Source: Candidatus Nanoarchaeia archaeon
Lineage (GTDB): Archaea > Nanoarchaeota > Nanoarchaeia > SCGC-AAA011-G17 > JAFCDX01
Assembly (NCBI GenBank): GCA_028717785.1
Contig: JAQUND010000048.1
Span: 1-10,968 of the forward strand
Direction of reading: 5' to 3'
Length of the DNA stretch: 10,968 nucleotides
Positions 6,156 through 10,968 of the stretch are shown here, piece after piece. Each line of letters starts with the position of its first letter. Positions within the stretch are counted from its first letter, which is position 1. The translations under genes and the position numbers were made by a program. Below the pieces are notes generated by a model. That model was not told where the DNA came from. It did not search any database and worked only from the letters and a program-made list of their open reading frames with translations.

Positions 6156-6980
6156 TCAATCAACGAATTTTACATTTGCTCTTGCACGTGCTTTGGATTC
6201 AGTATTGACAAGTACTTTATGCCATACGCTTCCAAGATTCACTGTCGCATGTTCTTCATGCGAAATTTTCCCTTTGACATAAACATTGGGATCGGCCATC
6301 ATTGAGCGATAACGCTTTGCACTATCAGGTTGCTCTTTTAAAAGCTTTTGATAATCTTTCACTTCAATAACTTTGCTCCCAAGAACATATACTTGTCTTC
6401 CACCTACTCTGTACAAAAATTCAGCATAATGAAAGTGAGAACCTCCACCACGCATTGGTTCGTTCTTCCATATTTTTGTCAAGTTCCCTTTAGGTGGCTC
6501 AAAATTCGGTTGAGGAACAAACATGAATTCGCCTTGACGGTGAATTTTCTTTCCCGACTTCAAAAGACGGTGTCTCTTATGCGCATTCTTTTTGTTGACA
6601 CCTTCTTTAGTTTCGATATCCACGAGTTCTTTAGGCTTAAGAGCTTGTTTTGCTCCAATTACTGTAGTAACTCGAGAAGATTCAGGAATCGCACAGGTAA
6701 ACCAGTGACGTTCATCGTGACCACAAAGAAATTTAGATTTTGTCTCAGCCATTTTAGCACCTTGTCTGTTTAATACAGGTGCCTTGGTCATCAAGAGCAA
6801 ATGTCTGTCATCTTTTTGAGAATCAAGAATCAACATTTCTATTTCTTTTGCGACTTGAAGCTCAAAATACTCGCCTTCACTGTCTTTTCTCACATCAATA
6901 GAGAAACTGTCTCTACGGGGCTCTGTAATTTTCACACGAGCTCCGATTGCTTCAAACTTTTTTTCAATAGTTGTGCTCAT
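6156..6980 (-). CDS. Conserved hypothetical protein, 274 residues
   Basis: Soluble basic protein without a named domain. Two segments look conserved from memory of similar bacterial and phage hypotheticals: HRQGEFMFVPQ followed by WKNEPMRGGGSHFHYAEFLYRVGGRQVYV (about residues 147-196), and VYVKGKISHEEHATVNLG...WHKVLVNTE near the C-terminus. The pattern of His, Glu and Asn in HFHYAE, HEEHAT and WHKVLVNTE could be catalytic or metal-binding, but this is not established. The N-terminus (KRHRLLKSGKK further in) is Lys/Arg-rich. The ATG at 6980 shares its A with the TAA stop of the Nudix gene (TAATG), and AGGAA lies eight bases upstream, indicating strong coupling. A role with nucleotides or nucleic acid is a guess based on neighbours. 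Confidence 0.7.
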   Translation of the reverse strand: MSTTIEKKFEAIGARVKITEPRRDSFSIDVRKDSEGEYFELQVAKEIEMLILDSQKDDRHLLLMTKAPVLNRQGAKMAETKSKFLCGHDERHWFTCAIPESSRVTTVIGAKQALKPKELVDIETKEGVNKKNAHKRHRLLKSGKKIHRQGEFMFVPQPNFEPPKGNLTKIWKNEPMRGGGSHFHYAEFLYRVGGRQVYVLGSKVIEVKDYQKLLKEQPDSAKRYRSMMADPNVYVKGKISHEEHATVNLGSVWHKVLVNTESKARARANVKFVD

Positions 6981-7429
6981 TATTCTATTCCTATATGCAT
7001 AAAAAATTCTTGCGTTATTGCTTCTTTATGATCAAAAGCAATTTCAGGTAGTTGGTTTATGTCAAAAAATTTTATATTTGCTGCATCATCTTTTGCTTCA
7101 ATTTCTCCAGAATATTTGAATACAGCAAATACGTGATCAATCACATGACCTCTTGGATCTCTTGTAGGATCAGATTGCACACAAATCAATACAACATCGC
7201 TTTCTTTAGCAACCAAATTAGTCTCTTCATAAAGTTCTCTTATAGCTGCTTGTTCTAGTGTTTCTTGATCACAGTTTAAAAACCCTCCAGGTAATGCCCA
7301 CATACCCATAAAAGGTTCATGTTTCCTCTGTATAAGAAGAATCTCGTAAGGTTTGCTACTACCTTGTTTTATAACTATAACGCTAGCAGTCGAAGCTGCA
7401 TTTTTAAAATCATGAATATCAGTTGGCAT
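6980..7429 (-). CDS. Nudix hydrolase, ADP-ribose pyrophosphatase-like
   Basis: A 149-residue protein with a Nudix box: PGGF (47-50), then E56, then REL-Y-EET-N-L (64-72), giving the metal-binding REUxEE core. The loop between the Gly and E56 is one residue longer than the textbook spacing, and Asn71 replaces the usual Gly. Downstream it has RDPRGHVIDHVFAVF (90-104) and FDHKEAI (132-138), features seen in ADP-ribose pyrophosphatase and NrtR-like Nudix proteins, which points to ADP-ribose or a related NAD-derived dinucleotide rather than oxidised dGTP. The start has AGGAG six bases upstream and overlaps the previous gene by 11 bases; the stop overlaps the next start. In a phage it could recycle NAD breakdown products or trim capped RNA; the substrate is inferred. 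Confidence 0.85.
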   Translation of the reverse strand: MPTDIHDFKNAASTASVIVIKQGSSKPYEILLIQRKHEPFMGMWALPGGFLNCDQETLEQAAIRELYEETNLVAKESDVVLICVQSDPTRDPRGHVIDHVFAVFKYSGEIEAKDDAANIKFFDINQLPEIAFDHKEAITQEFFMHIGIE

Positions 7430-7727
7430 TTAATGCTCCTTGAACAATTTCCTTATAATGATTCGTATTACCTTTGACAGACAAATAGCATTCCTTAACT
7501 AATTCAAGAATACTTTTCGGAGCAAAGAAAGTTGAATTTTTCATATGTGCATGGCTTGAATAAACAAAGCCTTTCCCATTCAAATTGAGAGCAACACCAC
7601 CAGACTTATCAATATTGTCTATACAAAGAGAGCCCCCAACATAATAAATAGGTCCCTCCCGCGTAATTATACGTTTTGCAATATGCCGCCAGCAAACAGG
7701 AAATATATTGTAGTTTGTTTCAACCAT
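7419..7727 (-). CDS. Hypothetical protein, 102 residues
   Basis: No family recognised. The sequence has a Gly-rich beta-like centre (GPIYYVGGSLCIDNIDKSGGVALNLNGKGFVYSSH is read across about residues 25-60 in pieces) and a helical C-terminus (SILELVKECYLSVKG), with no signal or membrane segment. The ATG at 7727 is chosen because GGAG sits six bases upstream and the codon overlaps the TGA stop of the membrane-protein gene (TGATG), a classic coupling arrangement. A TTG one codon earlier is possible. The 3' end overlaps the Nudix gene by 11 bases, so it belongs to the same operon. Confidence 0.7.
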   Translation of the reverse strand: MVETNYNIFPVCWRHIAKRIITREGPIYYVGGSLCIDNIDKSGGVALNLNGKGFVYSSHAHMKNSTFFAPKSILELVKECYLSVKGNTNHYKEIVQGALNAN

Positions 7728-7936
7728 CAATGTCTCCTTGAAAAATCAAATGGTACACGTCGTATCGCCATTATTAAACTTACTGGTGCAAAAACAAAAT
7801 TCAAGGTTACGGCAAACTTTTGATCCAAGAATTGTGTCCCATGCATTGCAAACTCAGCTCTTACACAAAAAATAGTCCATAAAGCACACATCATTATATA
7901 AAGAACAATAAACAATATCAAGAAAAACATTGTCAT
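7727..7936 (-). CDS. Small two-helix membrane protein
   Basis: A 69-residue protein with one long hydrophobic segment at the N-terminus (MFFLILFIVLYIMMCALWTIF, about 3-23) and a second, shorter one (FAVTLNFVFAPVSLIMAI, about 41-58), ending in the basic tail RRVPFDFSRRH. That suggests a hairpin membrane protein with both ends in the cytoplasm. AAGGAA lies about nine bases before the ATG. It is the first gene of the long minus-strand run and faces a divergent plus-strand gene across 56 bases; its stop overlaps the next start. The size and topology would suit a small holin or another inner-membrane phage protein, but no lysis gene is next to it. Confidence 0.7.
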   Translation of the reverse strand: MTMFFLILFIVLYIMMCALWTIFCVRAEFAMHGTQFLDQKFAVTLNFVFAPVSLIMAIRRVPFDFSRRH

Positions 7937-7992
7937 ATTAAATTTCCTTCTTGTGATATTATATTAAAAAACATTTTAAAAGGAAAATTTCT
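7937..7992. promoter_or_regulatory. Divergent intergenic region with a possible -10 box
   Basis: This 56-base AT-rich gap separates two divergent genes, so it should hold promoters for both directions. On the minus strand TATAAT (7963-7958) is placed to start transcription just ahead of the AAGGAA ribosome site of the membrane-protein gene. No good -35 box is seen 16-18 bases upstream, so a phage-specific or activator-dependent promoter would be needed. No convincing plus-strand promoter is visible. Confidence 0.35.
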
Positions 7993-8277
7993 ATGCAAAT
8001 CTCAAAAGCATCAGATGATCTTTATCGTATTGTTATTACCTTCGACGCAAAAGAAGACACAGATGTTGCACGACAAACATGTTTCTTCCAATTAAGAGAT
8101 TTGAATAATATTTACAAAATCAAACCAAGAGGAAAACAAAGAGTCAAATCAATAACTATTGAGCCGTTCAATAAAAAGAAACTAGAGCCCAAAGGCCCTA
8201 GTCACGATCGAGACACACGTTCCAATAAATATAATCAACCCAAGTCTCGTGCGGTATCTCAGCATCGAGCCTCCTGA
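7993..8277 (+). CDS. Small hypothetical protein overlapping the HNH gene antisense
   Basis: A 94-residue basic protein with AAAGGA eight bases before the ATG. The first two thirds (MQISKASDDLYRIVITFDAKEDTDV, FFQLRDLNNIYKIKP, VKSITIEPFNKKK) look like an alternating beta/alpha domain of about 65 residues. The last 30 residues are a hydrophilic, unstructured tail (DRDTRSNKYNQPKSRAVSQ) lying entirely antisense to the end of the HNH gene (80-base overlap). The tail may be a by-product of an eroded stop codon, since no earlier in-frame stop exists. The transcript passes through the HNH terminator hairpin, but on this strand no U-run follows it. No function can be assigned. Confidence 0.65.
   Translation: MQISKASDDLYRIVITFDAKEDTDVARQTCFFQLRDLNNIYKIKPRGKQRVKSITIEPFNKKKLEPKGPSHDRDTRSNKYNQPKSRAVSQHRAS
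8171..8202 (-). terminator. Intrinsic (rho-independent) terminator after the HNH gene
   Basis: In minus-strand RNA ACUAGGGCC pairs with GGCUCUAGU (nine pairs including one G-U) around a four-base loop UUUG (8181-8202), followed directly by UUCUUUUUAU (8171-8180). The TAG stop codon of the HNH gene lies inside the left arm, so coding sequence and terminator are merged. It would end the transcript of the HNH and tRNA region before the divergent promoter region. Confidence 0.85.
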
Positions 8278-8743
8278 CAACCTGAATTGGTGCGGATTTG
8301 CTAAGACGAGGAATATAAGGTTTCCTTATCAAATCCCTTTTATAGTTCTTAACATGCTTGCAACCTTTTTGCCCATTGCATCTTATGCAGCTCACTACAA
8401 TGTTGTCCCACCAAGTCTTACCGCCGTCTTGCCGTGGAATTACGTGGTCAAACGTGAAATTTGAAAGAGTAACCTTCTTGCCGCAATACATGCAACATCC
8501 AGCATCTCTTAGATAAACATTTTTCCTTGTAAAAGGAAGCACGTTTGTAAAATGCTTTGGTACATAGTCAGAGTCAATGCACTTGATCACTGAAGGTATC
8601 GGCATTACAAAGTTCACCCCACAAAATTTCTGTTCATAGTTTTCTAAAGCAATAGCTCTCTGTGTTGAGACTAATGCAATAGCCCTACGAGTTGAGACAA
8701 TTGAAACTGGGATCATACCGATATTGAGCATTAATGTTTGCAT
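8198..8743 (-). CDS. HNH endonuclease
   Basis: A 181-residue HNH nuclease of the type common in phages and bacteria. It starts with a MLNIGMIPVSIVSTRRAIAL-type segment, then FTRKNVYLRD, the zinc knuckle CMYC (C84/C87), FDHVIPRQDGG with the catalytic His100, WWDN with Asn114, and the second Cys pair C119/C122 in CIRCNGQKG, matching DHVxPxxxGG...W.N.V..C..CN..KG. The C-terminus (PYIPRLSKSAP) is also typical. The metal-dependent fold would nick or cut double-stranded DNA; free-standing forms are often homing nucleases or packaging helpers. An N-terminal nine-residue unit is duplicated (VSTRRAIAL/VSTQRAIAL), which relatives do not usually have. The start at 8743 is preceded by AGGTG six bases upstream. 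The gene ends in its own terminator and overlaps a plus-strand gene. Confidence 0.88.
   Translation of the reverse strand: MQTLMLNIGMIPVSIVSTRRAIALVSTQRAIALENYEQKFCGVNFVMPIPSVIKCIDSDYVPKHFTNVLPFTRKNVYLRDAGCCMYCGKKVTLSNFTFDHVIPRQDGGKTWWDNIVVSCIRCNGQKGCKHVKNYKRDLIRKPYIPRLSKSAPIQVVRRLDAEIPHETWVDYIYWNVCLDRD
8650..8703. repeat. Imperfect 27-bp tandem repeat in the HNH gene
   Basis: Two adjacent 27-base units (8650-8676 and 8677-8703), identical at 21 of 27 positions by eye, encode VSTQRAIAL and VSTRRAIAL. Most differences are silent or conservative at protein level, so the duplication is older than those in the DUF4365-like gene and has been kept in frame. Confidence 0.8.
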
Positions 8744-8776
8744 AATGACACCTGACTTTGCTGTTAAAATTCGAAT

Positions 8777-8932
8777 TTACCTTTTCTTGACTTTTCGCCA
8801 TGTCAACTGAGCGACACGATGTTGTATACGTTGAACAATGGCAGCAATACATAACGACACTTTGAAAAGCCGACGACCATTTGGAGCGACCAGTGTCCCG
8901 TCATCTGCAACACCCATAAGACCAATAAACAT
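8777..8932 (-). CDS. Small basic hypothetical protein, 51 residues
   Basis: A short open frame from ATG at 8932, with AAAGG eight bases upstream. The product begins MFIGLMGVADDGTLVAPNGRRLF and ends in a basic helix-like tail (QRIQHRVAQLTWRKVKKR). No family is recognised; the Gly/Val-rich first half and basic tail suggest a small beta-hairpin plus helix, possibly nucleic-acid binding. It lies between tRNA-Leu (22 bases upstream) and the HNH gene (33 bases downstream), so it is probably co-transcribed with both. Support is the ribosome site and the fit into an otherwise empty gap. Confidence 0.6.
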   Translation of the reverse strand: MFIGLMGVADDGTLVAPNGRRLFKVSLCIAAIVQRIQHRVAQLTWRKVKKR

Positions 8933-8949
8933 AAGAACTGCCTTTCATA

Positions 8950-9411
8950 TTAAATGCCCAAGGCCGGGGTCGAACCGACATGAGACTCAGTCTCGGCAGG
9001 TCTTAAGCCTGCAGTGTCTCCCAATTTCACCACTTGGGCTTCATTTTCAAATAAAAGAATATTTCCTTGTCTTGCAAACCTTGACACTATAATCAACGCT
9101 TTAATTTCAGAATCTTTTCCAATTACTCTAAAAATTCCTTCTTTCCTTACATTTGCATATTCATGAGGAACTTTAATATACTCATCATTAAACATAGACT
9201 CTTTTTCTTTAAGCTCTTTATAATCATGAAAAAACTCTATAAAAACTCTGCTCGTATTCTTTTTCTTAAATTTATCTTCAAGAATGAACTTTATAAGATT
9301 GTCAACAGTCCCAATATTAATTGCGTTTTTCAAAATAGATCGCATTCCCGCGTCATACACAGAACATTGATGCCAAGAAGCACTGCAATCAAATAAATCT
9401 TGTCTTATCAA
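8950..9411 (-). CDS. Hypothetical protein whose reading frame crosses the whole tRNA-Leu gene
   Basis: No family recognised. Residues 1-124 look like a real soluble alpha/beta protein (SILKNAINIGTVDNLIKFIL, RVFIEFFHDYKELKE, EGIFRVIGKDSEIKALIIVSRF). From residue 125 on, the frame is tRNA-Leu sequence (AQVVKLGDTAGLRPAETESH and onward), with the first tRNA base starting a codon exactly; the TAA comes just after the tRNA. The start is probably the TTG at 9411: AAAGG lies about nine bases upstream and the previous gene ends three bases before. The first in-frame ATG would be residue 23. RNase P maturation of the tRNA would leave this mRNA without a stop codon. The original stop may have been lost when the tRNA became joined to the gene. 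Confidence 0.6.
   Translation of the reverse strand: MIRQDLFDCSASWHQCSVYDAGMRSILKNAINIGTVDNLIKFILEDKFKKKNTSRVFIEFFHDYKELKEKESMFNDEYIKVPHEYANVRKEGIFRVIGKDSEIKALIIVSRFARQGNILLFENEAQVVKLGDTAGLRPAETESHVGSTPALGI
8955..9039 (-). tRNA. tRNA-Leu (anticodon UAA)
   Basis: An 85-base class II tRNA. Acceptor GCCCAAG pairs with CTTGGGC, the discriminator is A, and CCA is not encoded. The D stem is GTG/CAC with GG in the loop. The anticodon stem GCAGG/CCTGC carries the loop CTTAAGA, giving UAA. A long variable arm (CGAGACTGAGTCTCATG) and the TTCGACC T-loop confirm Leu. It would read TTA and TTG, frequent leucine codons in AT-rich genes. The whole tRNA lies inside the 3' end of the 8950-9411 reading frame. 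Confidence 0.95.
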
Positions 9412-9414
9412 AAA

Positions 9415-10038
9415 TTACCCTTTGCGTTGGTGTGCTAATTTCCTAAAACTAAATTTGTCATACCCGTGCGATTCAGCTTTCAACTTGTCTGAAATCGGCC
9501 ATGGCTCTTTTTCTTTATTTGTCAAAACTCCACTTATAAACTGCTGTATCTTTTGAAACATAGTAAATGGGTCAATGATTTTTTCAAAATTAAAGTTTTT
9601 AAGACAAGAGTCTTTTTCGTTAAACATTTGTCTATTGCATTTTTCTTGTTGCGTAATAATCGGCGTTCTATACTTTATATGCTCATTAAACAACTTTTCA
9701 GAAATTTCAATTTTAAAATCTGTCTCAATGTACTTGTTCCGTTTAATCAATTCTTCATAATACTTTGCATTAGCAGTTCTAATAGCTTGTATAAATGATT
9801 CTACTTCATAGTAATACTTGTCTTCATAATACAAACCTTTATAAACAGTCCCACAAACAGAAACTTTAAACTTTCTTACAAGTTCACGATCATAATAAAA
9901 AAATCGTTCAAATGCAGATTTATCATTAAAAATGTCTTCTTTAATTTCTTCTGTTTTACGTTTATAAACAATGGACTTATCTATACCAAATGTCTTGATG
10001 GTATCATAATAATCATGAAATTTCGAAACAATCAACAT
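9415..10038 (-). CDS. Hypothetical phage protein, 207 residues
   Basis: The product starts MLIVSKFHDYYDTIKTFGIDKSIVYKR. Proteins opening with this SKF.DYYD...GIDK.V.Y text occur, from memory, in many large phages and have no known function. The rest is charged and Tyr-rich (YYEVESFIQAIRTANAKYYEELIKRNKYIE), contains two Cys (CGTVYKG, CNRQMF), and has a C-terminal DPFTMFQKIQQFISGVL...EPWPISDKLKAESHGYDKFSFRK, consistent with a soluble enzyme-like or binding fold. The ATG at 10038 is preferred; a GTG at 10050 would add four residues. No clear ribosome site is seen, and the start lies 21 bases after the 3' end of the upstream tRNA. The stop is three bases before the next start. Confidence 0.75.
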   Translation of the reverse strand: MLIVSKFHDYYDTIKTFGIDKSIVYKRKTEEIKEDIFNDKSAFERFFYYDRELVRKFKVSVCGTVYKGLYYEDKYYYEVESFIQAIRTANAKYYEELIKRNKYIETDFKIEISEKLFNEHIKYRTPIITQQEKCNRQMFNEKDSCLKNFNFEKIIDPFTMFQKIQQFISGVLTNKEKEPWPISDKLKAESHGYDKFSFRKLAHQRKG

Positions 10039-10059
10039 AGACAAACCCACAATTTAAAA

Positions 10060-10131
10060 TAGCGGGGGAGAGAATCGAACTCCCACTCTTTGGGTTATGA
10101 GCCCAATATCTTGCCATTAGAAGACCCCGCA
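10060..10131 (-). tRNA. Initiator-like tRNA-Met (anticodon CAU)
   Basis: A 72-base tRNA with anticodon loop CTCATAA on the stem TTGGG/CCCAA, whose three stacked G-C pairs are the mark of bacterial initiator tRNA. With U8, A14, G18G19 and A21 in their standard places, position 1 is T facing T72, an unpaired first position as in tRNA-fMet, above the six-pair GCGGGG/CCCCGC acceptor that the E. coli initiator also has. The 11-24 pair is T-A, which is elongator-like, and 10-25 is mismatched. The T-loop is TTCGATT, the discriminator is A, and CCA is not encoded. Initiator is the best call; an elongator Met or Ile(CAU) tRNA is possible. Confidence 0.8.
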
Positions 10132-10968
10132 AATTTCAAAGTATCTGACAATTTCAATAAGCACTTATCAATGTCTTTTTTTACTTCTGAAGCAGTAAAA
10201 CGTAACACTTCCCAACCATTTGATTTAGACCAGTTATCTCGCTTCTGATCTTTTTGTTTTACTACATCAAGTTCATGACTCTTTCCATCAATCTCTACAT
10301 CAACTTTTATATCAACAAAAGCAATGTCATATTCATAAATTCCAATTTGATATCTTGCTGTCCATCCAGATATGTTATTTTTAATTAAAGCTTGTTTAAA
10401 TAATTCTTCAACATAAGAAAGTTTTGAACTGTGATATAAACGATAAGGTAATCTATCAGGGTGTTCACTAAAAAACTTAATTGCATGTTTTGAAATTTTT
10501 TGTTTAGCTTGTTCTGATAAATGTACTTTCTTTTTACAATTTTTCAAAGCGATTCTAATAAGTTCAACACCAAATAACTTTCTAAGCTCTTCTTTTGATT
10601 CTCCAAGTTCCCATCTGTTTTTGATATTCTGTATAATATTTGGATAATTTTTGATTAAATATGCTGCACATTTTTTCTTGTGCTTTGAAAAATTCCCTTT
10701 ATTGAAATCTCTACCACAAACACACTGTACTTGCTCTCTAAATCCATAAAAACCTATTTTTGTCGATTTCTTTCTTTTGCAACTTGCATGAGAACATTTT
10801 TGACTTTCACTTATCGTTCTTTTTGGAGTGTTCCTTAGAGTATAAACTATAATTTTTTTAGAAATTAGTCCTTCTTGTCGAATTTCATTTATAGACATAC
10901 CAGAATTGTATTTTTTAACAATCTCATCATAACTATCAATTGACAAATTACATCTTGAATTATGTTGA
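10095..10968 (-). CDS. Vsr/EDxHD-type homing endonuclease (5' end outside window)
   Basis: The frame is open to the right edge, so the true N-terminus is missing; a TTG at 10946 (283 residues) is possible but has no clear support. Residue numbers below count from that TTG. There is a helix-turn-helix-like unit YDEIVKKYNSGMSINEI, a zinc finger CVCGRDFNKGNFSKHKKKC (75-93), a second helix-turn-helix-like unit (IKNRWELGESKEELRKLFG), a NUMOD3-like SEQAKQKISKHA, and HSSKLSYVEELF leading into the catalytic domain. That domain holds E180, D207 (YEYDIAF), EIDGKSHELD (218-227, H224) and D236/RDNW before GWEVLRF, matching DUF559/Vsr-like EDxHD nucleases such as those encoded in phage introns. It would make site-specific DNA breaks that spread its own gene. 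The last 11 codons and the TAA stop lie in the tRNA(CAU) gene. Confidence 0.8.
   Translation of the reverse strand, partial: QHNSRCNLSIDSYDEIVKKYNSGMSINEIRQEGLISKKIIVYTLRNTPKRTISESQKCSHASCKRKKSTKIGFYGFREQVQCVCGRDFNKGNFSKHKKKCAAYLIKNYPNIIQNIKNRWELGESKEELRKLFGVELIRIALKNCKKKVHLSEQAKQKISKHAIKFFSEHPDRLPYRLYHSSKLSYVEELFKQALIKNNISGWTARYQIGIYEYDIAFVDIKVDVEIDGKSHELDVVKQKDQKRDNWSKSNGWEVLRFTASEVKKDIDKCLLKLSDTLKFAGSSNGKILGS

Noticed and set aside
6348..6773. 141-residue plus-strand open frame
   Set aside because: Shadow of the 274-residue minus-strand gene, which has a ribosome site and tight junctions.
8838..9092. 84-residue plus-strand open frame across tRNA-Leu
   Set aside because: Antisense to the tRNA and to the better-supported 51-residue gene; no ribosome site and protein-like features absent.
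1..10968. CRISPR array, IS element, att sites, replication origin or group I intron
   Set aside because: No regularly spaced repeats, transposase, flanking terminal repeats, iterons or interrupted conserved gene typical of these were seen.

Overview
The window looks like part of an AT-rich tailed-phage genome, probably a large lytic-type phage. Reasons: short genes packed head to tail, mostly on the minus strand, with overlaps of 1-26 bases or gaps of a few bases; strong Shine-Dalgarno sites before most of them; two tRNA genes; an RNA ligase, a Nudix hydrolase and several homing-type or HNH-type nucleases; and many proteins with no recognisable family. No structural, integrase or replication-origin gene is visible, so the host and the exact phage group cannot be named from this piece.

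Left part (1-2040, minus strand): a methyltransferase-like locus. The gene at 1437-2039 carries the N-terminal FTP motif and a SAM-binding motif I (DLCSGYGQF) but no catalytic NPPY. The gene that runs off the left edge carries NPPY (motif IV) but no clear motif I. Between them sits a DUF4365-like gene with a PD-(D/E)XK-type nuclease signature. It has two perfect short tandem duplications, one of which creates its stop codon. This is the most interesting gene arrangement of the window.

Middle (2170-7936): one small plus-strand gene for an exported protein (2170-2370) meets a long minus-strand run. Read in the direction of transcription, the run encodes a two-helix membrane protein, a 102-residue unknown, an ADP-ribose-type Nudix hydrolase, a 274-residue conserved unknown, a 255-residue unknown, an RNA ligase with an N-terminal zinc ribbon, a zinc-ribbon protein, a small basic protein, three unknowns and a 43-residue membrane protein. 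Most neighbours overlap or touch, so this is probably one polycistronic transcript. A strong hairpin (4004-4039) hides the ribosome-binding site and start codon of the basic-protein gene and contains the stop codon of the gene before it, which suggests translational coupling.

Right part (7993-10968): a short plus-strand gene collides with a minus-strand HNH endonuclease gene that ends in an intrinsic terminator. Upstream on the minus strand are a 51-residue protein, tRNA-Leu(UAA), two unknown proteins, an initiator-like tRNA(CAU) and a Vsr/EDxHD-type homing endonuclease gene that enters from the right edge. Two reading frames run directly into the tRNA genes. The 8950-9411 frame crosses the whole tRNA-Leu, and the homing endonuclease frame ends with a TAA inside the anticodon loop of the tRNA(CAU). 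RNase P cutting at the tRNA 5' ends would remove both stop codons from the mRNAs.
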